Shown: positions 6,842 through 14,710 of the stretch, piece by piece
How the letters are laid out: each line of letters opens with the position of its first letter
Numbering within the stretch: position 1 is the first letter of the stretch
Translations under genes and position numbers: made by a program
NCBI GenBank assembly: GCA_036518955.1
Contig: DATDMG010000383.1
Span: 1-19,244 of the forward strand
Source: DATDMG01 sp036518955
GTDB lineage: Bacteria; Actinomycetota; Actinomycetes; Actinomycetales; Kineosporiaceae
Direction of reading: 5' to 3'
DNA length: 19,244 nt
The notes under the pieces: generated by a model
Seen by the model: only the letters and a program-made list of their open reading frames with translations
Told to the model about the DNA's origin: nothing
Database searches by the model: none

Positions 6842-8215
6842 TCAGATGCCGTCGGAGGGTGGCCCCAAACGCACGGGAAGGTCGGTGACGCCGCGCATCA
6901 GCAGGTTGAGTCGCCAATTCGGCTCCCGCCCCGGCTCGGCGAGAGCCAGTTGCGGGAACCGGGTGAGGAGTCGCCCCAATCCGATCCGTGCTTCGAGTCG
7001 CCCCAGCGGGGCGCCCAGGCAGTGATGGCTGCCGTACCCGAAGGCAAGGTGCGTCGCGGAACGCCGGCCCGGCAGGAAGCGCTCCGCTTCCGGGATTACC
7101 TCCTCGTCCCGGTTGGCCGAGGAGAGTACGGTCAGGACAGGCTCACCCGGCATGATCGTCTGGTCACCGATGTCCACGGGTGCCGTCGGGAATCTCCACA
7201 CGGTGACCTTGACCGAGCCCTCGAGCCGAAGCAGTTCCTCGACCGTGGCCGCCAGTACCTGCGGGTCCGCGACGGCGGCCGCGCGTTCGACCGGGTGGTT
7301 CAGCAGGACCAAGATCGCGTTCGCGATGAAGTGCGCGGTGGTCTCATGGCCGGCGAAGAACAGCTGGTAGGTGATCGATATCAGCTCGTAGTCGTCCACC
7401 CGGCCCTCATGGCGGGCCTTCGCCAACAAGCTGAGCAGATCGTCCTTGGAATCCGCCAACCGGTCGTCGAGCACAGGGAGGAACCGGTCGAGCATGTCCG
7501 TGCACACCGCCTCGAACGCCTCCGGGGAATGGCACTCGTCGCGGATCAATGCTCTGCCCCAGTCGCTGAACTGGCCATGCTGCTCTTCGGGGATCCCGAT
7601 CAACCGGCAGACCACCTCGACGGCCAACGGGACGGTGTAGTCGCCGAGCAGATCGATCACCTCACGCCCGGCGAGCCCATCGAGCAGCCGGTCCGCCGAG
7701 CCCCGGATCCATGACTCCATCCCGGCGACCCGCTGGGCGCTCAAGGCGCTCGAGACCAGACGGCGCAGCCGCTCGTGATCGGCGCCGCCCACGGTGAGCA
7801 GGTTTCGGCCGATGAGATTGAGCCGTTCCTCGGGCCGGCCCGCCAGGATCGCGGCACGGACCTCGTCAGTGGTTCGGCCCGCGTCGGTCGTCATCCGGGG
7901 ATCACCGAGTACGGCGCGAGCCAGCCGGTACCCGGTGACCACCCACGGCCGGAGGCCGGGTCGGAGCTCGACCCGGGTGATGCCCCCTTCCGACCGCATC
8001 CGGGCGTACTCCGCCCACGGACTGCACGTCGAGGCACGGCCGAAGGGAGCAGGCAGATCGCCGTCGGCCGCGGGGCACTCGGTGACCTTCTCCGGGGCTC
8101 CCGTCACCGAAGGCACCCCTGCAATGCCCCAGGGCAGAGCGGGTCGCGGACGGCCCGCCGCCGGCCGCATGGAGCGCCGGTCCACGGCACCCGGAGGAAT
8201 ACTTTGGCTGAGCAC
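6842..8215 (-). CDS. Cytochrome P450 monooxygenase
   Basis: A soluble bacterial class I P450 with up to 457 residues. Numbered from the GTG at 8215, the signatures are: C-helix HERLRR (147-152), I-helix AGHETT (288-293, oxygen activation), K-helix EELLR (326-330, the ExxR motif), and the heme loop FGYGSHHCLG with the thiolate ligand C399. Bacterial P450s are usually about 400 residues, so the first ~35 residues here may not be translated. Alternative starts include an ATG at residue 16 and a GTG at residue 37; no start has a clear ribosome site, so the 5' end is uncertain. The enzyme needs an external ferredoxin and reductase, which are not in the window. Its place between the precursor gene and the divergent C5N operon suggests oxidative tailoring of the peptide or of the cyclopentenone unit. 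The target cannot be read from sequence. Confidence 0.9.
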   Translation of the reverse strand: MLSQSIPPGAVDRRSMRPAAGRPRPALPWGIAGVPSVTGAPEKVTECPAADGDLPAPFGRASTCSPWAEYARMRSEGGITRVELRPGLRPWVVTGYRLARAVLGDPRMTTDAGRTTDEVRAAILAGRPEERLNLIGRNLLTVGGADHERLRRLVSSALSAQRVAGMESWIRGSADRLLDGLAGREVIDLLGDYTVPLAVEVVCRLIGIPEEQHGQFSDWGRALIRDECHSPEAFEAVCTDMLDRFLPVLDDRLADSKDDLLSLLAKARHEGRVDDYELISITYQLFFAGHETTAHFIANAILVLLNHPVERAAAVADPQVLAATVEELLRLEGSVKVTVWRFPTAPVDIGDQTIMPGEPVLTVLSSANRDEEVIPEAERFLPGRRSATHLAFGYGSHHCLGAPLGRLEARIGLGRLLTRFPQLALAEPGREPNWRLNLLMRGVTDLPVRLGPPSDGI

Positions 8216-8543
8216 TGAAAACTATGCATCTAATCCCAAGCTCCAGATCCTTCGAAAGATGCCTATGGCGATAGTAGATGCGCATCGGCCCGCCGTCCAT
8301 CAGCGACGGGTACCCGCGACACCGCCGCGACACTGCGAGTAATGCGCACGTATACAATCCTGCATTCGCCCAGATCCAACGCGTAACCCATGGAGATGAT
8401 CCTTGGAATGATGAAGGTAAGCCTGATAGTGACGGCCGTCAAGACTGGCGCCCACCGGGGGCAAGGTTTACAGTGACCTCACGATTGCTGCTGGGCACAC
8501 TAATTGGTCCCCGGGCAACGGACGGGAGGAGAGAAAAGGTTAC
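8216..8543. promoter_or_regulatory. Divergent intergenic region between the two cluster halves
   Basis: A 328-bp spacer between the outward-facing P450 and amide synthetase genes; it must contain promoters for both directions. It is less GC-rich than the genes around it. Visible elements: an imperfect palindrome centred on TTCGAA (8247-8260), a TATACAAT box near 8352 that could be a rightward -10, a short GTGA-CC-TCAC inverted repeat near 8473-8482, and GGGAGGAG at 8524-8531 ahead of the GTG at 8544. No gene or known operator class was recognised. Confidence 0.5.
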
Positions 8544-10208
8544 GTGAACGGAGCGGGAAGCGAAACCCGGGCCGCATGGTGGGCTCACAGCGACGGCGCT
8601 CTCGCCCGGCTGCTGTCCGCACTTGCCGCGGGCCAGGGCCGGGTCGTCCTGCGCTGGCGGGACCGGGACCTGGAAAGTGAGGAGGTGCTCAACGCCGTCG
8701 CTGGGACGGTCACGGCTATGGCCACGACAGGAATCGGTCGTGGCGACGTCGTGGCGGTCCTGGTGGCTCCGAACAGCCCGGACATGTTGATTGCCCGCTG
8801 GGCGGCGAACCTGCTGGGAGCCGCCGTCTGCCACCTACGTTCGGCGAACCCCGTCTCAGCCGCGGCGACCCTGTCCGATCAGGCGAGGCTCGCGGTGCTG
8901 GAACGTATCCGGGCCGACGTGCTGTTCACCGATCAGGAGAATGAGGACGCCGCATACCGGTTGCTCAGAGCGCGAGCCGGCGGAGCCGTCGCCGTCCTCG
9001 GCCTCGACGTGCGGCGGGCCAGGTCGGTTCGGGTCCGGCCCGGCGAACTGCCGCCCACCGGCATCCTCGCCCCGCTCGACCCCGACGCCCTGGCCTGCGT
9101 CGCCTTCACTACCGGTACCACCGGGCTTCCCAAAGGCATTCGCTTTCCACTCAGGGTGTGGGAGAACACGGTGGCCGGGGTCGAGCGCATGATGCCGGGG
9201 GCCCCACGGCTGCTGTGTACGACGCCGCTCGACAATACGGTGGGGCCGATGGTGCAGTCGGCGCTGGCCCGCGGGGGCTCCGTCGTGCTGCACGAGAGGT
9301 TCGACCCATGCGCCGTGGCAGGCGCGATCGCGGCGCAGCGGATCACCGAGCTCTTTCTGGCCACGCCGTTCCTCCATCGGCTCCTCGACTGCTGCCGCGC
9401 CGAGCACTACGACTTGTCGAGTCTGCGAGCGGTGATCTACGGCGGATCGCCGGCGGACCCGGCTCGGCTGCAAGAGGCCGTTCACCGGCTGGGATCGGTG
9501 CTGGTGCAGGGATACGGGACGACGGAAACCGGCGTCATCAGCGTTCTGCTCCCCGCCGAACACCGAGACAGACGTCTCCTGTCCACCGTGGGCAGGCCGT
9601 TGCCCCACGTGAACGTTGAGGTCCGAGAACCGGGATCAGGACCGGAGTCAGGTCCGGCGGACTGCGGTGAGATCTGGGTCAGGTCTCCCCACATGATGAC
9701 CGGCTATCTGGGCGAGCCGGACAGCACCGCGCAGGTGCTGCGGGACGGTTGGTTCCGCACCGGCGACATCGGCCGTCTCGACGAGCAGGGCTATCTCCAC
9801 CTCCTGGACCGCGTCGACGACGTGGTGAAGATCGCGGGAGTGAAGGTCTACCCCGCCGTGGTCGAGCAGGCACTGATCCGTCTCCTCGGAGTGGCCGAGG
9901 CCGCCGTCCTCGGCGTCCGAACCTCGGATCAGGTGGAACACCTGTGCGCCGCGCTGGTCATGCAACCCGGAGCCCATGTCACGGCCAAGGATGTTCGCGC
10001 CCATCTGCGCGCACAACTGTCCGACGCGCACGTCCCCGAGGACATCCAGGTGCTCCAGGAACTGCCCCTCACACCGACCGGGAAGCCTGACCGGCGACGG
10101 CTCAGGCAGCTGTGGCGCGGCAACGGGGCACCACGCGGGCCGGGCGACTGCCTCCACCCCGATCCACTGGTGGCCTCGACGGCCACGGAAAGCGAGCACG
10201 ACCAATGA
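8544..10208 (+). CDS. Acyl-AMP ligase-like amide synthetase (C5N cassette, AsuD1-like)
   Basis: A 554-residue ANL-superfamily enzyme that activates a carboxylate as an acyl adenylate. Motifs in order: TTGTTGLPKG (189-198, phosphate loop), YGTTETG (324-330), WFRTGD (403-408), DRVDDVVKIAGVKVYP (422-437), and PTGKPDR with the A10 lysine at 514. A non-conserved tail of about 30 residues follows. Together with the next two genes it reproduces the C5N cassette. There, one ANL enzyme cyclises 5-aminolevulinyl-CoA, and the other condenses an acid with the amine of 2-amino-3-hydroxycyclopent-2-enone. Position first in the operon matches asuD1, the amide synthetase, but sequence alone does not prove which of the two ligases does which step. 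GTG start at 8544 with a purine-rich stretch (GGGAGGAG) 12 nt upstream. The next gene overlaps its stop as ATGA. Confidence 0.87.
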   Translation: MNGAGSETRAAWWAHSDGALARLLSALAAGQGRVVLRWRDRDLESEEVLNAVAGTVTAMATTGIGRGDVVAVLVAPNSPDMLIARWAANLLGAAVCHLRSANPVSAAATLSDQARLAVLERIRADVLFTDQENEDAAYRLLRARAGGAVAVLGLDVRRARSVRVRPGELPPTGILAPLDPDALACVAFTTGTTGLPKGIRFPLRVWENTVAGVERMMPGAPRLLCTTPLDNTVGPMVQSALARGGSVVLHERFDPCAVAGAIAAQRITELFLATPFLHRLLDCCRAEHYDLSSLRAVIYGGSPADPARLQEAVHRLGSVLVQGYGTTETGVISVLLPAEHRDRRLLSTVGRPLPHVNVEVREPGSGPESGPADCGEIWVRSPHMMTGYLGEPDSTAQVLRDGWFRTGDIGRLDEQGYLHLLDRVDDVVKIAGVKVYPAVVEQALIRLLGVAEAAVLGVRTSDQVEHLCAALVMQPGAHVTAKDVRAHLRAQLSDAHVPEDIQVLQELPLTPTGKPDRRRLRQLWRGNGAPRGPGDCLHPDPLVASTATESEHDQ

Positions 10209-11419
10209 CCGGAATCGTGGACCGCTACTCCCCGGAGACGACCCCGTCCGCCACCCGGCGGGACTTTCCCGAGATCGGCCGCCGGGCCGGACAGTTCCCG
10301 CGGGCCACGTTGCGTGACCGGTGGACGCCCGACGACCAGGACGTGACGCTCTGGTGCAGCAACGACTACTTGTCCATGGGGCAGCATCCCGCGGTGATCG
10401 AGGCGATGAGAGGCGCGCTCGAGCGGTTCGGTGCGGGCGCGGGCGGCTCCCGGAACATCGGCGGCACCAACCCCTACCACGTGCAGTTGGAGTCCGAGCT
10501 CGCGGATCTGCACGGCAAAGAGTCCGCGCTCGTCTTCAGCTCCGGCTATGCCGCCAACGAGGGATCGCTCAGCGTGCTGGCGGGCAGACCGCCGGGGCTG
10601 GTCGCGTTCTCGGACGAGCTGAACCACGCGTCCATCATTGATGGTTTGCGGCACAGCGGTGCGGAGCGGCGGATCTTCCGCCACAACGACACCGAACATC
10701 TCGGCGAACTCCTCGCCGACGTCGACCCCCGTCGCCTCAAGCTCGTCGTGGTCGAATCGATCTACTCGATGTCCGGCGACACGGCGCCCCTGGCATCGAT
10801 CGTGGATCTTGCACAACGACACGGTGCCCTCATCTACGACGACGAGGTCCACGCTGTCGGCATGTACGGCCCCGAAGGCGCCGGCGTCGCCGCCCGGGAG
10901 GGGATCGCCGACCAGATCACCGTCGTGATGGGTACCCTGGCGAAAGCTTTCGGCACGGTCGGCGGCTACGTCGCGGGGCCGGCGTCCCTCATCGACACGG
11001 TGCGAACGTTCGCCCGCTCGTTCATCTTCACCACCTCGCTGCCGCCCGCGGTGGCGGCCGGGGCGCTCACCGCCGTCCGGCATCTGCGCTCGAGCGAGCA
11101 GGAACGGGACCGGCTCGCGGAGAACAGCCGGGCGCTGCACGATCAGCTTCGCCGCCGCGGATTGCCCGTCCGGTCGGACGAAACCCACATCGCTGCCGTC
11201 GTCGTCGGCGAGGCGCAACGGTGCCGCGCGGCGTCGAGGCTGCTCCTGCAAGATCACGGCGTCTACGTCACGGCCATGGACCCTCCCAGCGTCCGCCCCG
11301 GCGAGGAACTGCTCCGGGTCACGGCGTCCGCCAGCCACACCGGTGCGGACGTGGAACGCTTCACCCACGCGCTGGACCAGGTATGGACAGATCTCGACCT
11401 GCCCAGGACCGGCCGGTGA
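10205..11419 (+). CDS. 5-aminolevulinate synthase (C5N-pathway type)
   Basis: A 404-residue PLP-dependent alpha-oxoamine synthase that joins glycine and succinyl-CoA to give 5-aminolevulinate. Visible features: CSNDYLSMGQHP (51-62), GAGAGGSRNIGGT (76-88), DLHGKESALVFSSGY (101-115), DELNHAS (137-143), YDDEVHAVGMYG (211-222) and GTLAKAFG with the PLP lysine K247. RNI-GT followed by HxxLE, DEVHAVG and GTLAKAFG is the pattern of aminolevulinate synthases rather than of biotin-pathway BioF. Most actinomycetes make heme precursors from glutamyl-tRNA, so an ALA synthase there usually marks C5N biosynthesis. The ATG at 10205 overlaps the preceding stop (ATGA); earlier in-frame starts exist but would overlap the ligase by 93 nt or more. 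Serine stands where many ALA synthases have Thr in the GTRN motif. Confidence 0.92.
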   Translation: MTGIVDRYSPETTPSATRRDFPEIGRRAGQFPRATLRDRWTPDDQDVTLWCSNDYLSMGQHPAVIEAMRGALERFGAGAGGSRNIGGTNPYHVQLESELADLHGKESALVFSSGYAANEGSLSVLAGRPPGLVAFSDELNHASIIDGLRHSGAERRIFRHNDTEHLGELLADVDPRRLKLVVVESIYSMSGDTAPLASIVDLAQRHGALIYDDEVHAVGMYGPEGAGVAAREGIADQITVVMGTLAKAFGTVGGYVAGPASLIDTVRTFARSFIFTTSLPPAVAAGALTAVRHLRSSEQERDRLAENSRALHDQLRRRGLPVRSDETHIAAVVVGEAQRCRAASRLLLQDHGVYVTAMDPPSVRPGEELLRVTASASHTGADVERFTHALDQVWTDLDLPRTGR

Positions 11420-13035
11420 CCGTCGACCGGCAACAGGGCGACCGCCGGCGGCTGGGCCATGACCGGCAGACAACGCTCTCGGTGGCGGCGATCGCCGCCC
11501 AAGCCGCGGCGCGCCACCCCGGGCGCCCGGCGATCGTCCTGACCGACGGCCGAGTGCTCACCTGCGGCCAGCTGTGGTGGCGGGCGCAGCGTGTGGCTGC
11601 TCTGCTGCGCGAGCACGCCGTTCGTCCCGGTGCCCCGGTCGCCCTGCTGATGTCCAATTCCCCCGACTTTCCCGCGATGTTCTTCGGTGTCCTGATCGTC
11701 GGAGCGGTAGCGGTGCCGCTGAACCCGCTTCTGAGAGCCGGGGAGATCCGGTACATCCTGGGCGACTGCCAGGCTCGGCTCCTGCTGTGCGCCCCCGAGC
11801 TGGTGGACCTGGGCCGGCGGGGTGCGGCCGGCTCTCAGGTCACGGTGCTCGGCCTCGGCGCCGACGAGCACCGCGGGCGGCCTGGCCCGGCCGACCACGG
11901 CGGGCAGGACGGCTACCTCCCACGCCACCCTCTCGATGTCGCCATGGTGCTCTACACCTCGGGAACCACGGGCCAGCCGAAGGGAGCGCAGCTCACCCAC
12001 CTCAACCTCACGATGAACGTCCTCGTCACCGCGGCATCGCCGTTCGAGCTCACGCCGGACGACGTCCTGCTGGGTTGTCTTCCGCTGTTCCACGTCTTCG
12101 GTCTCGTCTGCGGACTGCTGACCTGCCTCCAAGCCGGCGCGACGCTGGTCCTGATGCCGCGGTTCGACGCCGCCAGCGCGTTGGCCCTGCTCGCCGAGCG
12201 CAGGTGCACCGTCTTCATGGGAGTCCCCGCGATGTACCACGCCCTGCTGGAGGCCGCATCCCGGGCACCCACCGCGCCGCTACGGCTGCGCCGGGCCTAC
12301 TCAGGCGGATCGGCCCTGCCCGTGGAGGTGATGACCGCGTTCCGGGAGGTGTTCGGCTGTCCGGTGTACGAGGGGTACGGCTTGACCGAAACCTCTCCCG
12401 TCGTGGCGTACAACCACTCGGCGTTGCCGGTCCGACCCGGAACGGTGGGCCATCCCATCTGGGGCGTCGAGGTCGCCATCGCGCGGGCCGAGGTGGAGGA
12501 CCGGATCGTCCCGGTGCCCGCGGGGGAAGTCGGCGAGATCATCGTCCGGGGCCACAACGTCATGGCCGGATATCTGCACCGCCAGGAGGCCACCGCTGAG
12601 GTGATCGTGGACGGGTGGTTCAGGTCTGGCGATCTCGGCCGGCGGGACGACGAGGGGTACCTGTCCATCATCGATCGGAAGAAGGACCTGATCATCCGCA
12701 ACGGGTACAACGTGTACCCGCGCGAGGTCGAGGAAGTGCTCCTGCAGCATCCGGCGGTATCCCAGGTGGCCGTGATCGGCCTGCCCCACCCGAGTCGCGG
12801 GGAGGAGATCTGCGCCTTCGTGATCCAAAAGGCCGGGCTGGCGCCGGACGACCAGCTGGCCCAGATGATCATCGATTGGGCCCGCAACCGGCTGGCGGCC
12901 TACAAGTTCCCACGACGGCTGGAATTCGTCCAAGACTTCCCGCTGGGCCCGAGCGGAAAGATCCTCAAACGCGAGCTGGCAGCTCGTCGAGGCGGGGCCA
13001 CGGAACCTGGTGACCGGCCGGACGGGATGGGGTGA
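11416..13035 (+). CDS. Acyl-CoA ligase of the C5N cassette (AsuD3-like)
   Basis: A 539-residue ANL-superfamily acyl-CoA synthetase with all core motifs: YTSGTTGQPKG (180-190), YGLTETSP (321-328), WFRSGD (401-406), DRKKDLIIRNGYNVYP (420-435) and PSGKILKRE with the A10 lysine at 515. In known C5N pathways such an enzyme converts 5-aminolevulinate to its CoA ester, which closes to 2-amino-3-hydroxycyclopent-2-enone with loss of CoA. The GTG at 11416 overlaps the ALA synthase stop as GTGA, giving a fully coupled three-gene operon. The open frame extends upstream inside the ALA synthase gene, but those starts would add unrelated residues. An alternative role is generic acyl activation; the operon context strongly favours C5N. 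The gene-poor spacer that follows is a likely right border of the cluster. Confidence 0.9.
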   Translation: MTVDRQQGDRRRLGHDRQTTLSVAAIAAQAAARHPGRPAIVLTDGRVLTCGQLWWRAQRVAALLREHAVRPGAPVALLMSNSPDFPAMFFGVLIVGAVAVPLNPLLRAGEIRYILGDCQARLLLCAPELVDLGRRGAAGSQVTVLGLGADEHRGRPGPADHGGQDGYLPRHPLDVAMVLYTSGTTGQPKGAQLTHLNLTMNVLVTAASPFELTPDDVLLGCLPLFHVFGLVCGLLTCLQAGATLVLMPRFDAASALALLAERRCTVFMGVPAMYHALLEAASRAPTAPLRLRRAYSGGSALPVEVMTAFREVFGCPVYEGYGLTETSPVVAYNHSALPVRPGTVGHPIWGVEVAIARAEVEDRIVPVPAGEVGEIIVRGHNVMAGYLHRQEATAEVIVDGWFRSGDLGRRDDEGYLSIIDRKKDLIIRNGYNVYPREVEEVLLQHPAVSQVAVIGLPHPSRGEEICAFVIQKAGLAPDDQLAQMIIDWARNRLAAYKFPRRLEFVQDFPLGPSGKILKRELAARRGGATEPGDRPDGMG

Positions 13036-13322
13036 ACCCACTGCGGCGTGTCGCATGTAGTGATGCAACGAATCTCCGGTAGATCAAGGGTCCTCTCACG
13101 GATCGGCGAATACCGGAGCCCCGTTGTCCGTGCAGTCTGCCACCGCCGGTGCCAAGCCGGGGCATGGTCGGTGTTGGTCGCCTCACTATCAGGTCGTATT
13201 CCGTTGCAGCGCAACGAGAACCGTGAGTCCGGTGGGGCAGGGTGGCAGCACGGACCGCGGGTCGTGATCCGACGTCCTCACGCTCACGCAGGCGGCACTG
13301 ATGGCGTGGCTGGAGGTCCGCG

Positions 13323-13544
13323 GTGACGGCCGCGACCCGCGCTGACGCCGCCAGCGAAGGAGCCGGCGCAGCCCCGGAGGTCGTGATGGTGGATGGGGCT
13401 GCGCTTGCTGCCGGAGGTCGCGGGCGGTGTGCTGGATCCGCGCCGCGTCACCGTGCCGCGCTCGCCGAAGCGCTGCCGGGTGTGCTCCTGATCACCGGCG
13501 AGGCGCAGGAGGTGGATGTCGACGTGCTGGCGCATCGCGACTGA
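13323..13544 (+). CDS. Small unrecognised ORF, doubtful
   Basis: A GTG-initiated frame of 73 codons, Ala/Gly rich, with a hydrophobic stretch (ALAEALPGVLLITGEA) near its end. It has no convincing ribosome site and no family I recognise. It ends 58 nt before the glucose dehydrogenase start. It may be a decayed gene remnant or chance open frame in GC-rich DNA; the opposite strand is also open here. Listed only so that the spacer is described. Confidence 0.12.
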   Translation: MTAATRADAASEGAGAAPEVVMVDGAALAAGGRGRCAGSAPRHRAALAEALPGVLLITGEAQEVDVDVLAHRD

Positions 13545-13555
13545 ACGCAGCCGCT

Positions 13556-13575
13556 CCGGCGGCACCGTCCGCCGG
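13556..13575 (+). promoter_or_regulatory. Hairpin upstream of glucose dehydrogenase
   Basis: A perfect 7-bp stem, CCGGCGG at 13556-13562 and CCGCCGG at 13569-13575, with a 6-nt loop. It lies just ahead of the AGAGGAGAG ribosome site and the ATG at 13603. It may affect translation of the dehydrogenase, end upstream transcription, or be chance in GC-rich DNA. Confidence 0.3.
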
Positions 13576-13602
13576 GGCGCACCGAAGAGGAGAGCATCCC
13601 GC

Positions 13603-14652
13603 ATGCGTGCATTGACTGTTCGTCCCATGAAGCAGGGGAGTGCCCAGCTGAGCGAGCTGCCCGACCCTGAACCGGCGGCGGCCGAGCTCCTGGTCGAGGG
13701 GATCGCCCTGGGCATCTGCGGCACCGACCGCGAGATCGTCGCCGGGGACTACGGTTGGGCGCCGCCTGGTCATGACCGGCTGGTCCTCGGCCACGAGTCG
13801 TTCGGCCGGGTGCGCTCGGCGCCGGACGACGGGCGGTTCGCGGTCGGCGACCTCGTCGTCGGCGTGGTGCGCCGTCCCGACCCCGTCCCGTGCGGCGCCT
13901 GCGCCCGAGGCCAGTTCGACATGTGCCGCAACGGTCGCTACACCGAGCGCGGCATCAAGGAGCGGGACGGCTACGGCAGCGAACTGTGGACCGTCGAGAC
14001 CGACTACGCGGTGCCGCTCGACCCACGGCTGGAGCCGGTCGGGATGCTGATGGAGCCGACCACGGTGGTGGCGAAGGCGTGGGACGAGGTTCAGCGCATC
14101 GGCGAACGCTCGTGGTTCGAGCCGGAGCGTGTGCTGGTGACCGGTGCGGGCCCGATCGGTCTGCTCGCCGCGCTGCTCGGCGTGCAGCGAGGACTTGACG
14201 TGCACGTGCTGGACCTCGCCGCGACGGGCCCGAAACCGGACGCGGTGGCCGCGCTCGGCGCGACCTTCCACAGCGACGACGCCGCGGCTGCACTGGACAA
14301 GGTGCGACCCGACGTCGTTCTCGAGGCGACGGGCGTCTCGTCGGTTGTCTTCGACGTCCTCGGCGGCACGGCACCGTACGGCATCCTGTGCCTCACCGGT
14401 GTCTCCCCGGTCGGCCGGAAGATCTCCGTGGACGTCGGCCAGGTGAACCGGGAGCTGGTGCTGGAGAACGACGTCGTCGTCGGGTCCGTCAACGCCAACC
14501 TCACGCACTACGAGGCCGCCGCCGAGGCGCTCGCGCGGGCCGACCTGGACTGGCTGGGCCGCCTCATCACCCGGCGCCTGCCGCTCGACCGGTTCGCCGA
14601 AGCGCTCGACAGGCGTCCGGACGACATCAAGGTCGTCCTCGAGCTGAGCTGA
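13603..14652 (+). CDS. Zinc-dependent glucose 1-dehydrogenase-like MDR oxidoreductase
   Basis: A 349-residue medium-chain dehydrogenase resembling archaeal-type glucose 1-dehydrogenases, which oxidise glucose to gluconolactone with NAD(P)+. Catalytic zinc ligands fit C39 (GICGTDREI), H64-E65 (VLGHES) and E151 (LMEP). The structural lobe has only three cysteines in sight (C97, C100, C108 in CGACARGQFDMC), so a full four-cysteine zinc site may be absent. The nucleotide-binding loop is GAGPIG (181-186). The motif RYTERGIKERDGYGSE after the cysteine lobe is characteristic of this glucose dehydrogenase branch. ATG at 13603 follows AGAGGAGAG at good spacing. The gene is separate from the next operon by 149 nt but runs the same way and fits a sugar-oxidation theme. 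Substrate could be another aldose. Confidence 0.85.
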   Translation: MRALTVRPMKQGSAQLSELPDPEPAAAELLVEGIALGICGTDREIVAGDYGWAPPGHDRLVLGHESFGRVRSAPDDGRFAVGDLVVGVVRRPDPVPCGACARGQFDMCRNGRYTERGIKERDGYGSELWTVETDYAVPLDPRLEPVGMLMEPTTVVAKAWDEVQRIGERSWFEPERVLVTGAGPIGLLAALLGVQRGLDVHVLDLAATGPKPDAVAALGATFHSDDAAAALDKVRPDVVLEATGVSSVVFDVLGGTAPYGILCLTGVSPVGRKISVDVGQVNRELVLENDVVVGSVNANLTHYEAAAEALARADLDWLGRLITRRLPLDRFAEALDRRPDDIKVVLELS

Positions 14653-14667
14653 CTGGGCCCACCGCCC

Positions 14668-14693
14668 CGACGGCGACGTCGAGCAGGCCGTCG
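14668..14693 (+). terminator. Possible terminator hairpin after glucose dehydrogenase
   Basis: A perfect 7-bp stem (CGACGGC at 14668-14674, GCCGTCG at 14687-14693) with a 12-nt loop, starting 16 nt after the dehydrogenase stop. No T-run follows. Weak but plausibly placed terminator. Confidence 0.35.
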
Positions 14694-14710
14694 AGCGCTG
14701 AGCACAGATT

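Larger units (their letters stand above)
13036..13602. other. Gene-poor spacer, probable cluster boundary
   Basis: A 567-bp stretch between the C5N operon and the glucose dehydrogenase gene with no recognisable gene. It holds an inverted repeat of 8-bp arms (CTCCGGTA at 13074-13081, TACCGGAG at 13111-13118), too far apart for a standard terminator. It also holds a small unassigned open frame (13323-13544) and a short frame (13268-13345) reading ALMAWLEVRGDG before a stop, vaguely like a fragment of a tyrosine recombinase. It could be decayed mobile or metabolic DNA. Nothing here is firm. Confidence 0.4.

Noticed and set aside
8278..8547. An 89-codon rightward frame whose stop overlaps the GTG of the amide synthetase (GTGA)
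   Set aside because: The overlap looks like coupling, but third positions are not GC-biased as in real genes here, there is no ribosome site before the ATG, and the protein resembles nothing. It fills the divergent promoter region.
10205..11419. BioF/8-amino-7-oxononanoate synthase as an alternative for the PLP enzyme
   Set aside because: The RNI-GT, DEVHAVG and GTLAKAFG patterns and the two flanking ANL ligases fit aminolevulinate synthase of a C5N cassette; no biotin genes are nearby.
13284..13724. Leftward 146-codon frame across the spacer and the start of glucose dehydrogenase
   Set aside because: It overlaps the true dehydrogenase start, has no recognisable domain and no ribosome site; treated as chance openness.
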